64,000 bases of DNA from Rhodocollybia butyracea (taxonomy: Eukaryota; Basidiomycota; Agaricomycetes; Agaricales; Omphalotaceae): NCBI GenBank assembly GCA_015501585.1, contig JADNRY010000003.1:992001-1056000 (forward strand), written 5' to 3'. A program made the position numbers and the translations under genes. The notes under the pieces are model-generated. The model had not been told where the DNA came from, did no database searches, and saw only the letters and a program-made list of their open reading frames with translations. Below, one piece after another: positions 1 to 12,719 of the stretch. Every line of letters begins with the position of its first letter. Position 1 is the first letter of the stretch.

Positions 1-2
1 AG

Positions 3-1694
3 GTCCGGTGATCAGAGTCGGGCCTAACACCGTCAGTGGAATTATTTCAATCCTAGCACAAAGTTTTCTATCTGAAGAACACCTCTGTAGCTTCATTTCA
101 ACTACACGAAAGCTTACCATGATATTTATACCTATGGGTCGACCCTCGTGAAGCACAGTGTATTTTACGATGCCTTGGGTGTCCATGCTCCCGAATCTTC
201 TCTTATCTTCAGTGACCCGGAGGTTGCGAAGGGTTTTATTACAGCCACTGTTCTCCCGCCGAGCAGTGATCTCCCTCGAGTACACGATTCAACAAAAGGT
301 GGGTGTTACTTGAAGAAGTTAATACACCCGAAACCCTGACAGGTTGTTCTAAATTACCTACAAGATTGATAAGCTACTAGCTGTACTATCGAGCTATAAC
401 TCATCAAGCACAACCGTGTCAATGGCTGTGGCATATCGCGCAGTTACTACTGACATTATAACCTCCTACTGTTTTGCTGAATCAGCCAACATCCTTGACA
501 GCTTCGATTTCTCTCATCCCATCCTACAAGGCCTGAAGGAAGCTCAATTGAAGATCTGGTTCCAGCTCCATTTTCCTTTTTTCGTTACTTTCGCTTTGAA
601 CGCCCCACAAAAGCTCATCTTGTGGCTTTTACCTGAATTTGAAAGTTACTTGAAGATGAAAGCTGGGTTCGAGCGCCAAATCGACAGCCTGATGAACAAC
701 CCCGATACACTATCGATGGTAGAACATGAGACAGTTTTCCACCATCTGCTGGAACCCAAAGATCAAAAGCATCTGTCTCGGGCGTCACTTGTGGATGAAG
801 CATTTCTTCTTGTTGCTGCTGGAGGTGATACCACTGCGAATGCTTGCAATATAGGGACATTCTATGCGCTAAAGTACCCCCATATCCATCGAAAGCTCAA
901 GGAAGAGCTTGAGGAAGTTTGGGTTGACAAAGATCGTCCGATGACCTATACTGCACTTGAAAAATTGCCTTATTTGGTATGCAATATGCCGCTTTGACTG
1001 GATGAAAATAATTCTTTTGTTTCCCACAGACAGCATTTATTAAAGAAGCCCTCCGACTCTCCATTGGAGTTGTTCATCCTCTTCCTCGTGTTGTAGGCCT
1101 ATCAACCCCTGAAATTGGTGGTCTAAAGATCCCTGCAGGCGTAAGTGCTTATCTGTTTCGGCCGTGTTCCCTGCCAACTTTCAATGGTGGACACAGACTA
1201 TTGTCGGAATGAGTGTGAAACTTCTGCACATGAATCCCGATGTGTTTCCAGACCCATATACCTTCAATCCTGATCGATGGCTAGACCAAGATACCAATCA
1301 AAGGATGCTCGATCTGGCGCCTTTCAGCAAAGGGCCTCGTATGTGGTAAGTATTGCCTCCCACCAGTGCCTATACTTTTATTTCATTGTTCCGTACTAGT
1401 CTAGGACTGAAGTATATATCACGCCCCAATGTATTGGTGCCTGATTAATTGGTTATTTTGCAGTCTAGCGTGGTGCGAACTGTACCTTATTTTCGGAAAT
1501 ATTCTTCGAAGACTCGACCTCAAACTCCTTATTACGGAAGATATGTAAGTTTAGTTATTCTCTCGACGAGTTTGACCCAACTGATATTCCTTTGAATCTC
1601 TGCCAGGATTGAGAGTTTTGCGGGAAATTGTGAAGATTACTTTCTTCCACGATGGGATAAAGAATATCGGGTGTTTGTTCAGAATACAGCCTGA
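3..1694 (+). pseudogene. Cytochrome P450, copy 1, frameshifted and 5' truncated by the window edge
   Basis: This is a heme-thiolate monooxygenase of the fungal type that resembles trichodiene oxygenases; its substrate cannot be read from sequence. By alignment with the two other copies (39281-41195 and 63267 onward) the exons are 3-31, 91-298, 365-976, 1030-1140, 1197-1345, 1464-1544 and 1607-1694. The exon holding the N-terminal anchor lies left of the window. Visible motifs are the I-helix AGGDTT, an intact ExxR (EALR), PDRW, and the heme-ligand segment FSKGPRMC, whose cysteine codon is split by the intron at 1346-1463. Exon 91-298 is 8 bases shorter than in the other copies (216 bases there); the loss is near 230, beside the PEVAK segment, and shifts the frame. 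The rest is well preserved, so the lesion is recent or an error. Likely a pseudogene. Confidence 0.85.
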
Positions 1695-2980
1695 GGAGAA
1701 AGGGCTTGGTGGTCACATAATCTGATTCGTCAAATTCAAGGACGCATTCGTACACGTAAAAGGAAAAGTGACTTGTTCCAACTTCTCGCTAAGTCGAGGT
1801 ATCGCTACATTATGAGTGAGTCCAAAGTTGAGCTCAGTCAATACGATGTCAAAACAAGCATAAAATAATCGTCTCTGGGATGCGTACAATGGACCTGTTG
1901 TTTGCATTGTAAAGTTGCGCGGACCCCACGAAACATACTAGTACTACAACAGTACTTGCAACCTTGGTCGTTCCGGAGGGTGTAAACTGCTGCATGCTGG
2001 CTCGCACACCTCTTGCCGCTATCAAGCACCAGTTGACTTGCGTATTTCTCATTCTAATGTTATCGGTGACTTCGATCAACATGGGACAAGATAAAAAGCT
2101 AATGGTGGAGCACCTTATTCCTACGGCCTTCCTCCTTCTTGTCCTAGTACATTGGATGCTGAAAGTATATCAGACTCACACTGGCCATGCGCACAGAGGT
2201 ATCTTACCAACCAACCCAAGTCCTCTTTGTCACTTGTCGCTTCTTCATTTCGTTGACCCGACCCTCTTGAGTCTTTGCTAGTTCATGGGCCGAGGTTGTG
2301 CTGCAGGTATCGTTCCCGTCCAGCTTTTTTCAACGGCCACAACTAGCCCTAGTATCACGCACTTCTTGGTAGTCTCTTGACACCCCTTAACTTCTGCCTC
2401 ATACTCAAGCTGCTGCCGAGACAGACGTGCTTCCTATGTAACAAGTAATATAACTACTATTGTGAATCACCCTCCAACAGGTATTTCGTCTTCAACTGCT
2501 TATGCATAGAAATCTTTTGAACTTGGACCTGAATTTGGCTTCACCCCCATTTGGCCTCCAACTAAATGACACTCTCGTGAATTAGTAGAGATGCTATCTC
2601 TCTCAGCTGACTCTGAGAGGTATTGGTGACTCTCTTCAAGCTGTCATGATGAGTCTCAGTCTTCATCTACTTTCGGCCGACCTGCACTCCAGTCAGTGCT
2701 TGGCATCTGGAAAACTCTTACTACCCAATGTTTCGGTTCTGTGACGGTCGAGCTTCTACTTAGTTACCCCCTGAAAGTAAAAGCATTACTATTGATCACC
2801 ACAATTTTTTGGACCTGAGCTCAAGCGCTCGCTGCTTGTCATAAATCCCCGTGATGTCGCTGTCTGCTCTCAATGATAAACATTGCAACTCCGCATCCTG
2901 AAATGTGTCTGAAAGATCTCTTTTACCGGAAAAATATCGAAGTGTACTAAGTAGCTATCATGTTTCTCTCACCGTCTATG
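1695..2980. other. Intergenic, no gene recognised
   Basis: This stretch lies between the P450 copy and the hydrophobin duplication. Only short open frames occur, with no recognisable domain and no plausible exon chain. The best frame (1964-2281) encodes hydrophobic stretches but has no recognisable start context or relative in the window. Confidence 0.5.
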
Positions 2981-3687
2981 TCTTCTCTGTCTGCCAGACT
3001 ACTATCTATTTGTGCCTGCTTCTCAGGCTAGGATGAGACTTGGAATTAAAAAAATGTCGTATCGAGCTTGCAATTGCCTCGCAAACCTCGGAGTCGTACG
3101 TTATTTTTTGTAAAAAAAATAACTCAATAATTGACATGTAAAATCCTTCAGGCTTCAGGCCACCGTATTGTCACTAATTGTCTTTATCTGTGTGTCTCCG
3201 CATCACCCTCATCCGACCTCCGATCGTTTCAAGCACCTTGGTAATGGCGGGATATTCCATTTTCATGGTTCAGTCAAATGGGACGGGCTTCCAGAGAGGT
3301 CAGGGATCCAGGACGCACAAAAGAACCCTAAACTGGCAGTCCAAAGAAAAAACAAAGAAGGATCATGGGTTGCGTCTATCCTTATCATCGGTATGCCTGT
3401 GATTCAATAGAGGCCATGAGAAATAATTCTATGACTATGCCACTTCAGGGGCAGATTCTGATTTACGTTTGTAAAAATCAAAAACAGGTATGTTAACCCG
3501 GTGTGGCAACTGGTATCTCGACACAGTCGTACATTGTCTTTGAAAATTCATTTCAAGAGTTCGACAGCTTTTTCGTGGATTTTTGGATTAATGTACATGA
3601 ATAACTCCTCCGGGGGCATTGAAGCTAGCAACGCAGAATAGAACAATAGTCTGCAGGCTTACACGAACCCAAGCAACGAAATCGTGA

Positions 3688-3713
3688 CTTTATTCAAACA
3701 GAATGGTATAAAA
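3688..3713 (+). promoter_or_regulatory. Hydrophobin core promoter with TATA box
   Basis: The block TTTATTCAAACAGAATGGTA followed by TAAAA lies 78 bases upstream of the hydrophobin ATG at 3791. It is conserved before the hydrophobins at 5764 and 9242 and in altered form before the relic at 15.9 kb. The TATAAAA at 3707-3713 is a good TATA box, and a pyrimidine-rich leader containing TCGTCGTTCAAG follows it. Confidence 0.7.
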
Positions 3714-3790
3714 TCTCCGTCAAATTGCCAGAAGTTCCTCACTCGAATAACCAACACTCGTCGTTCAAGTACTCTTCACCGCTACTCAGC

Positions 3791-4257
3791 ATGCAGTTTA
3801 AACTTACTTTTGTTGTCGCCGCCCTCGCTACTCTTGCGGCCGCTACACCCGCTCCCCGTAATGAGCCCGCCAGCTCCTGCACCACTGGTCCTGTTCAGTG
3901 CTGCACTAGCACTCAAACTGTCCTCCAAGGTGCTCTTGATGGCAACACCCTCGGCCTCCTGTCAAGCGTGCTTAGTCTCAACATCGGGCTTTGGTTGGAT
4001 CTCTGTCTGGCTTGATTGGTCTTACCTGCTCACCCATCGACATTCTCGGTGGCGGTACTTGGTAAGCCGTTTTCTAGTTGAATATTTGTTCGAGCCGGTA
4101 CTCATGAGTCATAATTTTACAGCTCTGCTCAAGCTGTCTGCTGCACGGACAACTCCGTTGGTACTATACCCGAAGTTTGTGACCTTATGCCTCCGTTGCT
4201 GACCAAAGCTCTACAGGTGGCGCCATCTCCGTCGGCTGTGCTCCTGTTACTCTCTGA
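3791..4257 (+). pseudogene. Class I hydrophobin, copy 1, frameshifted
   Basis: Hydrophobins are small secreted proteins that self-assemble at the cell wall-air interface. Exons are 3791-4061, 4123-4160 and 4217-4257, with introns at 4062-4122 and 4161-4216, matching the intact tandem copy at 5764. A signal peptide (MQFKLTFVVAALATLAAA) precedes the first cysteine and the CC pair. About 65 residues in, near 3985-3995, the reading frame shifts by one base and ends early at a TGA near 4015. The downstream codons for Cys4 to Cys8 continue cleanly in another frame (TCSPIDILGGGT, then SAQAVCC). The promoter and splice sites are intact, so either one base was lost recently or it is a sequence error. 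Confidence 0.85.
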
Positions 4258-5660
4258 GTATTATGTAGCGCTCCAGTTCTACTACGACCATCAATTAGTT
4301 GTTACTTTCAGTGCTTGTATACAGTCAGTTGTGATCTCATGGTTGAAAGCTGGTTGTCTAAATATATGTACATTTCTTATACTCGGGCTTGTATGGTTTT
4401 TTTTGAAGGAGTTCATAAATTGGGAAATAAATATTCGGAAAGTTTTGTCTAGCACTTTGATAAGGAACTTCGCTTTGGCGGCAGCTCGGCTCGTGCTTTC
4501 GGATTCACACACATCCATATGGATCTTCCGCGTACAACTAGATTCACGGTAAGTTAGTTTCTTACAAGAATGGTCGAAGCTGAATCAACACGCTTTCATC
4601 TTAAGTCGATTGTTTGAAGGGAGTCTGGATCGATTTCACAAAGGGCCGTGGGTGACCCACCTGAAAGCTTTAAGTTGCCATTCCTTCATCAGTGAAAGAC
4701 TGGACTGGCAACTAATGTACTAAAGCTTCACCCTTTACCCCGTAAGGTGTATCTCAGGGCAAACCCAAATGACCTAATGCCTACTCGGAAACTTCGTAGG
4801 ATTCAAATCCAATAATATCTGCACACGAAAACTTCTAGTAGCACACAAAGAATAGACGTCGCCTGGTTATTTGATGCACTAGAGCCGAGAAAATATCTCT
4901 CTACTTACATTGAAGCTCGACGACTACTATTTTCTTGTGGTTTTCAGTAATCAAAGTTTTATCTTCTCTGTCTGCCAGACTGCTATCTATCGTGCCTGCT
5001 TCTCAGGCTAGGACGAGACTTGGAGTTAGAAAATGTCGTATCGGGCTTGCCTCGCAAACCTCGGTATCGTACGTTATTTTTTGCAAAAAAAAAAAACAAC
5101 TCAATGGTTGACACGTAAAATCTTGGCAGGCTGAGGCCACCATATCGTTGCTGTTTGTCTTTATCTGTGTCTCCGCATCACCCTCATTCGACCTCCGATC
5201 GTCTAAAGCACCTCGGTAATGGTGGGGTATTCCATTTCCATGGTTTAGTCGAGTGGGACGGGCTTTCAGGGAGGTTAGGGATACCGTAGAGCGCACAGAC
5301 AGAGCCCAAAAACCAGTCCAAAGAGAACAAAGAAGGATCATGGGTTGCGTCCATCCTTACCATCCGTATGTCTGTGATTCAATAGAGGCCATAAGAAATG
5401 ATTCTATGACGATGCCACTTCAGGGGCAGATTCTGATTCACGTTTGGAAAAAATCAAAAACAGGTATGTTGACCCGGTGTGGCGACTGGTATCTCAACAC
5501 AATGGTACATTGTCTTTGAGTTCATGTCAAGAGTTCGACAGCTTTTTCGTGGATTTCTGGATAATGTACAGGAATAACTCCTCCGGGGGCATTGAAGCTA
5601 GCAATGCAGCATAGAACAATAGTCTGCAGGCTTACACGAACCCAGGCAACGAATTCGTGA

Positions 5661-5686
5661 CTTTATTCAAACAGAATGGTATAAAA
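5661..5686 (+). promoter_or_regulatory. Hydrophobin core promoter with TATA box
   Basis: This is the same TTTATTCAAACAG and GGTATAAAA block as at 3688, here 78 bases before the ATG at 5764. It arose through the tandem duplication and is unchanged. Confidence 0.7.
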
Positions 5687-5763
5687 TCTCCGTCAAATTG
5701 TCAGAAGTTCCTCACTCGAATAACCAACACTCGTCGTTCAAGTACTCTTCACCACTACTCAGC

Positions 5764-6221
5764 ATGCAGTTTAAACTTACTTTTGTTGCCGCCGCCCTCG
5801 CTACTCTTGTAGCCGCTACACCCGCTCCCCGTGGTGAGCCCGCCAGCTCCTGCTCCACTGGTCCCGTTCAGTGCTGCCAGAGCACCCAAACTGTCGCCCA
5901 AGCTGGTCTTAGCCTCTCCACCATTGGCCTCCTTCTGTCCGAGCTTGGTCTCCTCGTCTCGGCTTTGATTGGGCCTTTGGCCGGCGAGGTTGGTCTTACC
6001 TGCTCAGGCATTGACATTGCCGGTGGCGGCACCTGGTAAAACCATTTTCTGGTCGCATATTTAAGTTGATACTCATAATTTTATAGCACTGCTCAAGCTG
6101 TCTGCTGCACAGACAACTCCGTTGGTACTATACCCGAAATTTGTGACTTTATGCCTCCGTTGCTGACTGAAGCTTTACAGGTGGCCTCATCTCTGTCGGC
6201 TGTATTCCTGTTACTCTTTGA
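5764..6221 (+). CDS. Class I hydrophobin, intact, 116 aa
   Basis: A secreted surface-active protein expected to coat aerial hyphae or spores. Exons are 5764-6035, 6087-6124 and 6181-6221, with GT-AG introns of 51 and 56 bases; the first splits the codon for Cys5 and the second a glycine codon. The protein has a signal peptide over residues 1-18 or so. All eight cysteines are present at 30, 37, 38, 80, 91, 97, 98 and 111, giving C-X6-CC-X41-C-X10-C-X5-CC-X12-C, a class I pattern with a slightly long first loop. The start is fixed by the signal peptide and by the TATA box 78 bases upstream. The CCTDNS segment and the C-terminal GCIPVTL are typical of agaric hydrophobins. The frameshifted copy at 3791 is its tandem duplicate. 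Confidence 0.95.
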
Positions 6222-6921
6222 GTATCACGTAGCGCTCCAGCTCTACTACGACCGTCAATTAGTCGTTGCTTTCGGCACTCGTACACACTCAGTTGTGATC
6301 TCATCGTTAAAAGCTGGCTGTATACATCAATGTACATTTTTTATACTTGGGCTTGTATGGTTTTTTTTTGAAGGAGTTTATAAATTGGGAAATAAATATG
6401 AAATCTTTGTGTTTTGATAAAGAACGCTTTGGCCACCTTTAAGCTCGGCAGCTCGGCTCGTGCTCTGTATGTACTAGAAAGCCGGATTCACGGTCTATAT
6501 ACACACGTCCGTATTGATCGTCGGCGCACGACTAGATTCACGATAAGATAGTTTCTTACAAGAGCGGTCGAAGTTGAATCAGCACGCTTTCACCTTAAGT
6601 CGATTGTTTTAAGTATCGATTTCACAAAAGGCTGTGACAGTGACCCACCTGAGAGCTTTAAGTGGCCATTTCTTCATCAATGAGAGACTAGATTGGGGTA
6701 CTAAAGGTTCACCCTTTACCCCGTATGTATCTCAGGGCATGAAGCAACCAATAAATGACTAATGCCTGCTCGGAAAGTTCGTAGGATTCAAATCCAATAA
6801 CGAAATCTTCTAGTACACAAAGAGTAGACATCGCCTGGTTGTTTGATGCACTAGAACCGAGAAAATATTACATTGGAGCTCGACGACGATTTTCTTGTGA
6901 TTTTCAGTAATCAAATTTTTG

Positions 6922-9140
6922 TGAGGCGTGCAGAAGCTGACTGTATAGTTGCCAAATCGTAGCCAAGCGCGGTGAGCTTGCCGTAGTCTGCTGATATACT
7001 AGCATATATCGGTGATCCGCCTGATCTTCCTGGTGTGAAGAACAATTAGCGCTTGAATGCATCTGGCGGCCCGGAGACTTCGGACTCTCGAGTTTTATCT
7101 TCTTTTTCTTTCTCTCTCTACTCCCCTTTCAACTTTTCAGCTCGAAGACTCAAAGAATCTCCCACGAAAATTCATTTAGAACTTTTCTTGCGCATTTGGC
7201 ATACTCAGAGTCCGTTACATAATCGTCAAAACCATCCCAATCTCGCTGTCCAACGAGACTTTGTAGAAGATGGGATATCTCCTTACGTCACCTGCACCTC
7301 CTACTCGAATGTCCAAGTGTTTCTTAACTCTCCCGAGTCCCAGATCGAGCAGAACTTATTCGATAATCGATTATGGAATTGCAACGCCGAAGATATACTC
7401 AGCACGCGGTTCAACGGTGCTTCCAACACTATCAGTGGATTCAAGTTTGTACTGGTTGAACGTTGAAATTTCTGAAATGTTGATGTGCGAGAAGTTGGGG
7501 AAACTAGCTGCGATAACGCTGTCTGCAATGTTGGTACGCCTTGTCACTCATCAGAGTCATTCCTTACCAAAAATCACAATATTCACCCCGCCGTTCGTTG
7601 CTTCCCAAACTCTCCCAGCTAACTCACCCTGTTTTGTTTTATTCCGATGCTTCCGCCGTTCGTCCACCATTCGTCCATGATAACTTTTCTTGTCCAGCAA
7701 GCGCGGTCCATATTATCCCATTGTCTGGTGTCCAGCGCTGTAGACAATAAATGATTGCGACTCTCCGCTTGATTAGTGCGCCGCACCGAGGCTCTCACCG
7801 CCGAGGTCAACAAAAAAGAACACAACTTGTCCAACGCTCGAACAAAATTTAGTCCTACATTTTGTTTGTACGACATTCCATTCTTGTCCTATAGATACTG
7901 ATGATGTCCTCGGTCCGTGTTCGATCACTAATGCGATTGATTGTATGCAAAGTTACTGCCTTTCTGCGAAACATTCTTTGGCTGTGTCATTGCCATCAGC
8001 TGAGTTTCGAAGGCGTCGCGTCGGTCTCCCTTCGAGAAGCTATGATGAATCTTCATCTACTCTGTGAAGTGACATTGCGACGCACAAATGAAAAAGCTGT
8101 TTTTAATCTACCACATAATTCGAAGGCTTTCATTTTTCACCTTATTTCGAAACTCGTGTCCTTGTCAACAGCTAGTGGATTGTTTTCTGGCATCCATACA
8201 GCTACCGCGTTACATGGTTTGCGACTGAACTACAGCTTTTCGAGGAACTGATCATCTACTGTCGCTAGTACTTCTACTGCTGGACACAACTAGGCGAGCT
8301 TACAGTTACCCCCCTGGAAATGTATGATCGCCGCAAATGTTCGTAGTTTGAACATGAATTCATGACATGCACGTCGCTGAAAAACCTTTCCAGCGTGTGA
8401 AATTTTCCTTTCGTCCTCTCTCTTTCAAGCGTATTCTTCTATGACGAGTTTTGAAATTGACTTGTAGTTAATTTGCGTGTAATCCTTATCGTTGTGCTTC
8501 TCGGTCAGCTCATTTGAACTCTGACCATTCGTTGATGGTACAAAGCCGACAAATGCGACGCCGTGCTACTCGTGAATTTTGGGCTTCAAGTCGATTACAG
8601 AGCTATTTGACCAACCTGGTTTTGGCATAGCAGCTCCCGCCGCTGCCTGGCTGCACACCGGAATCCGTAGGGTTGCTGTTTGGCACCTCCCTGACCTTCC
8701 CTGACTCTTACCTGTATGTTTCCAGTGGTTTCTTTACTTATCAGCAGTCTCAAATTGGTACCTTAGACGCCACATGAATAGATACTGTCCCTTTCAGTAG
8801 ATTTCAAAGGTCAGTGCACTTGTTTGCATAATAGTGTTAAACGTCAAGCTATCCCATGACCAGTTCTCCTATTCTAATCCTTGAACCCCTTCACGCTCGT
8901 AGCTTTTCCAGAGCATTGTTTTTCTGATCCGTCATTTTTCGTTCCTAATCTAATACCGCCAATATTGGACAAATTACTGTGGATTTGTCCTTACGGACTC
9001 AGTGCCATACTTACACATAATGCTTTAGAACTTATGTCAAGGCTTCGAGGGATCTTCCATACATGCCAGATGAATAATTCCTCCAAGAGCAAGACCAACA
9101 CTGATGTATAACGCAACATAGTAGTCGACAAGTCTACAGC
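6922..9140. other. Intergenic, no gene recognised
   Basis: This stretch lies between the tandem hydrophobin pair and the third hydrophobin. Several frames of 75-137 codons occur (for example 7053-7466), but none shows a known motif, a signal peptide with a following domain, or a convincing splice chain. They are treated as chance frames. No repeats were noticed. Confidence 0.45.
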
Positions 9141-9145
9141 GTCGA

Positions 9146-9171
9146 TTTTATTCAAACAGAATGGTATAAAA
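9146..9171 (+). promoter_or_regulatory. Hydrophobin core promoter with TATA box
   Basis: TTTTATTCAAACAGAATGGT followed by ATAAAA lies about 71 bases upstream of the third hydrophobin ATG. It is shared with the tandem pair although the coding sequences differ a good deal. Such conservation suggests a functional core promoter element. Confidence 0.65.
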
Positions 9172-9241
9172 ACTTCCAGAAATCGAACGAAAGTCACCAC
9201 CCGAACAACCACTCTCGTCGTTCAAGCAATCTATGACCAGA

Positions 9242-9663
9242 ATGCAGCTTAAGCTCGCTGTTATCACCGCCGCTATCGCTACTCTTGCAGTCGCCACCCC
9301 TGCTCCTCGCAGTGCGCCCGTTTGCAGCATCACTTCCCTTGTGTGCTGCGACATGTTCACTACCGCTTCTGATCCTGTTGCCGCCTACCTCATTATGAAC
9401 CTTGGCATCCCCGTCACCAGTCCGTCGGAACCTGTCGGTATTGATTGTACTCCTGTTATTTCGGTTGCCAGTCCTGGCTGGTAAGTTTCAGTCATATATC
9501 TCTTCAAGTTCGATACTCATCACCGTCGTCTTCGTAGCTCCACTAATCTTCTCTGCTGTGAGAACAATACCAATGGTAATATGAAAAGATTCATGATTTG
9601 AGGCCTTGATTACTGAATAAAGTTCTAGACCCCCTCATCTCCATTGGTTGCGTTCCTGCTTGA
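9242..9663 (+). CDS. Class I hydrophobin, divergent, intact, 103 aa
   Basis: A secreted hydrophobin paralogue. Exons are 9242-9480, 9538-9575 and 9629-9663, with intron positions matching the copy at 5764 (the first splits the Cys5 codon). A signal peptide covers roughly residues 1-18. Cysteines fall at 28, 35, 36, 69, 80, 86, 87 and 100, giving C-X6-CC-X32-C-X10-C-X5-CC-X12-C. The start used is the second ATG of a close pair (9233 and 9242), because it places MQLKL at the signal peptide start as in the other copies. Sequence between the cysteines differs clearly from the tandem pair, so this is an older paralogue. Confidence 0.93.
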
Positions 9664-10812
9664 GCCCCCGCTCTCCTAGCTGTCAATCACAACAGTATTC
9701 TGTTCTCTATCTACAGTCAGTTGTGGCTTGTGGCTGCGCCGTTTCGGGCTTGTATCATTTTTTCCAGAGCATGAATGAATATGAACATTTTGTACTTTTG
9801 AGCCCAAGATAAATATAATGACATCCGTTTGTTTTGACCGCCTTCAAGCGCTCTCGAAGGTCAGCAGAGCATTGCCTAACCTTCTTAAGAGTATTTGTAC
9901 AATTTGAAGTTATTTCGTGCTCATCGCTCTTCGTTCAACAGTACGCACGTGTTACAAATGACAAGGAGGGTCGAATCCGGTGAATCCAGCAGATTATTGG
10001 AAAAGCCTCGTACTACTACGCACCGCTCACTCTTGAAATTTCTTCACCAATTTTTCTCGAATCTATTAGTCTATTATTGGCAAACGGTTAAGGGGGCACT
10101 GTCATTGCCATTCCTACGTAGAGGGTCTTCAGAGCTGAGTAGGAAATCAAGAAAGTATCAAGGATAAATAGATACCCGTAGCTTTTGATGCCTTCATTTT
10201 CGGACAAGGATCTGCAAAACCAAATCTCTGTATGCTACGCCCCCAGGAGGCCGTTTCATAACTGTATCCCAGGACAGCCCTCTCCTCTTCGTATTTTGAA
10301 ACTAGATTATTCCGTGATTTTAAGCCAGTGCCGAGGAACTCGAGAAGTTCATATCTGATAATTCTACCTTTGACCTTTTCAGCCCAAGCATCAGCATTCG
10401 TTTCCGACCTCAAAGCGCCGAGGGCGCCTGCAGAATCGGGGGTCTCCGCTTCGAGGTAACATTTCCGCGCAGGTTGTCAACAGCGAAATGATCTGATACG
10501 ATGTTTTTCTACCAGAGCCGTGTAAGGTTTTAACAGATTGCATTCGGCCGAAATTCCGGGTGTGAGCACAACGGTGTATCAATAGAACACGCCTTTACCT
10601 TGTCATTTTGACTGACTTTCAAGGGGTACTGTCGTGAACTAATGATTCGCCGGCAACTCCTTATGGGTTTGCAAATCATGACATAGAACGTCATGCGTCG
10701 ACTGGAATGATAACCAAGACGAGCATGTGTCTACAGATACCCTGCTGAGCTTTCTCTCTTGATGGTCGAGCCATATTCTTCATCAAGCAGGCAGAGTGAA
10801 CTCGAAGAACAG
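9664..10812. other. Intergenic, no gene recognised
   Basis: Only short frames are present and no motif or repeat was recognised. The first ~150 bases are probably the 3' untranslated region of the hydrophobin: a GGGCTTGTAT stretch followed by AATAAA-like AT-rich sequence resembles the downstream regions of the other copies. Confidence 0.4.
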
Positions 10813-10813
10813 C

Positions 10814-10910
10814 AACCGTCGTTCAAGTAAACTGTACACCGTTATATGCAGTTTAAACTCGCTTTTGTCTCCACTGCTACCTGTACTTCCTCTTCCCCTA
10901 GGTGGTCTAC
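10814..10910 (+). pseudogene. Hydrophobin relic: leader and signal-peptide start only
   Basis: The leader motif CGTCGTTCAAGTAAACT and an ATG at 10846 followed by codons for MQFKLAFVSTA match the 5' end of the hydrophobin genes. Similarity stops after about 20 codons, and no cysteine pattern or second exon follows. The TATA block is also missing. This is a truncated copy, not a gene. Confidence 0.7.
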
Positions 10911-12719
10911 AAAATTAGGCTTGACCACGATGCAAGTTACGCAATTTGTCTGTCAAGTGAGCAAGATCAGCCAGGCTTCTAGATTTCCAGAGAAGGCTTG
11001 GTCAATGATTCACCTTTGGTTTATCGGTATGTTGCGGACGAGGGACTCTCGCGCTGCTCAGCTCAAAGGTAGCAGTTTTGTTAAGGAAAGTCCCCAGAAA
11101 CGATGTTCAGCTCGAGCGGATTTTATAGGATTTACTGAATTGGATTTCATTAGTTTGTTCTGATATGATGCCAAATGGCGATGTTGATACTTTACCTTGG
11201 GACCTTAGTCTTCGGGAGCATAACTAAACAAGCACTCTGTGCTTGTGTGCTGTTTAGGAGTCAGCTCTATTCTGCGGGGAATCTGCCGCAGGCACGTACG
11301 TACGTACGTGAGCATCTCACCAGACTGGAATCCTATTTCTACTGCTGAGATGTGACGATCTTTCAGCAATCGAGCTTTCATTAAAGTGCAGAGAAGCGCT
11401 GACTCGAGTCTAGAATCCCACAAGTTGAACAAGACGTGGGGACTTGTAATTCAGTGTCTCAACTATCTCTGTCAGCCAGATACCATGTCTTCACCTCTAA
11501 AAGCGGCGAGGCACCAGGACGGCATACTGTCAAGCCCGTGGGTGTTGAGTGTTCTCATGTTCTTCGGGTTCATCCGCAGATCCGGAAGTTCTGTCGTCCA
11601 GTTCTGTTACTTCCACTTGTGAACTGTTCGCAGAACAAGTAGATTTGAGTTTGGACTGTGTATTAGATTGTGGAGCTTGGCGATGTAGGTTGAAGAGCAG
11701 GACGAGGTAGCTGCGAGGGCCAAGGAGGTAGGAGAGATGAGTATGAGAGGTCTTTGTCTGGAGCTCTCAGTATTGAGGCAAGAAAAATAGAGACGCCAAT
11801 TTAAGCCCCTACGCAAGAATAGTCAAAGGTGGCCGCCCTCAAGTGCACGATTACCTCTGTACTTTCAGACGCTGTAAGTACCACGACGAACATCCAACCA
11901 CGGCTGCTAGAAAGTATCTACCCTTCTGCAGAGTTGAAAGCTCGCCCGCCGCCACCTACTGTAAATAGTAGCGAAAAAAATGAGTCGAAGCGTCGAAGGA
12001 CTGTGATAAATCAGACAGTGCCTCTTCAAGCTCACTCAGGCTACAGGAAGGAAGAAAGTAACCGCCGCGGTCCCATTGAGGAACAGTTGGGGCCACAGTA
12101 ATTATAAGTCATGGCGACTGTACCGCCAACAATAACGGGCGCTTATTTTGCGCCACCGATACCTTTGTCTTCCAAACTTTCGCCAACAGTGCAGCAGAAG
12201 CACCTGCACCGCCTAAGCAGCACCTGGGCCTGAATGGTAATACGGTCATCTAAATCAAAGGCGCAGCTTCATGTGCGATATGGATGAAGTGAGCGAAGAA
12301 GAAACGAGCTGGAAGATCCGGTTCATGTCGTGTGCCACTAGTAGCAGTACTGGTTTGAAATGACAACTAATTTCCGCGTTTCTAGAACGTGGGCAATTCA
12401 ACGCTCGGCAGCAAGGCGATACCGACATTATTGGAGGATAAGAACGATGTGTGGAAATCATAGTACGCACTAGCCTTTCGTTCTCATTCTAATTCTTCTT
12501 TATGCCGATGAAGATGAAATGGAGGAAAGAGATGAAGATTTGGAGTGGAATATACTCAGATTTGGACGATCACTCCCATTCGTTTGGATAAGGGAAAAGG
12601 TACAGTTCAGCTGCTCACGCGAGCCTGACGATTGACACGAGGCGTAATCTGTTGCTGATACTTATCCAACCAACAACAACTCATCTTCCTCATCTTCCCC
12701 TTACTTACTTGCCACGATC
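10911..12719. other. Intergenic, no gene recognised; short ACGT palindrome
   Basis: No coding frame with a recognisable domain. At 11293-11310 there is a perfect palindrome made of ACGT repeats (CACGTACGTACGTACGTG). The 300 bases before 12720 are AT-balanced and probably hold the promoter of the next gene, but no box is clear. Confidence 0.4.

Larger units (their letters stand above)
2980..6920. repeat. Direct tandem duplication, two ~1.95-kb units, each with a hydrophobin gene
   Basis: Unit 1 runs from about 2980 to 4958 and unit 2 from about 4960 to 6920. Both begin at the same TCTTCTCTGTCTGCCAGACT block (near 2983 and 4964) and end in TTTTCAGTAATCAAA (near 4945 and 6904). They share the upstream region, the promoter, the three-exon hydrophobin gene and the 3' region, with scattered substitutions and small indels. 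This is the direct source of the hydrophobin pair at 3791 and 5764. Confidence 0.85.

Noticed and set aside
1964..2281. 105-codon frame with hydrophobic stretches after the P450 pseudogene
   Set aside because: No domain, no splice partners and no paralogue in the window; likely a chance frame.
7053..7466. 137-codon frame and overlapping frames at 7270-7680
   Set aside because: Mutually overlapping frames without motif, signal peptide or homologue; codon content is not convincing.
11293..11310. ACGT repeat palindrome as a possible origin or protein-binding site
   Set aside because: Too short and common a simple repeat to assign a role.
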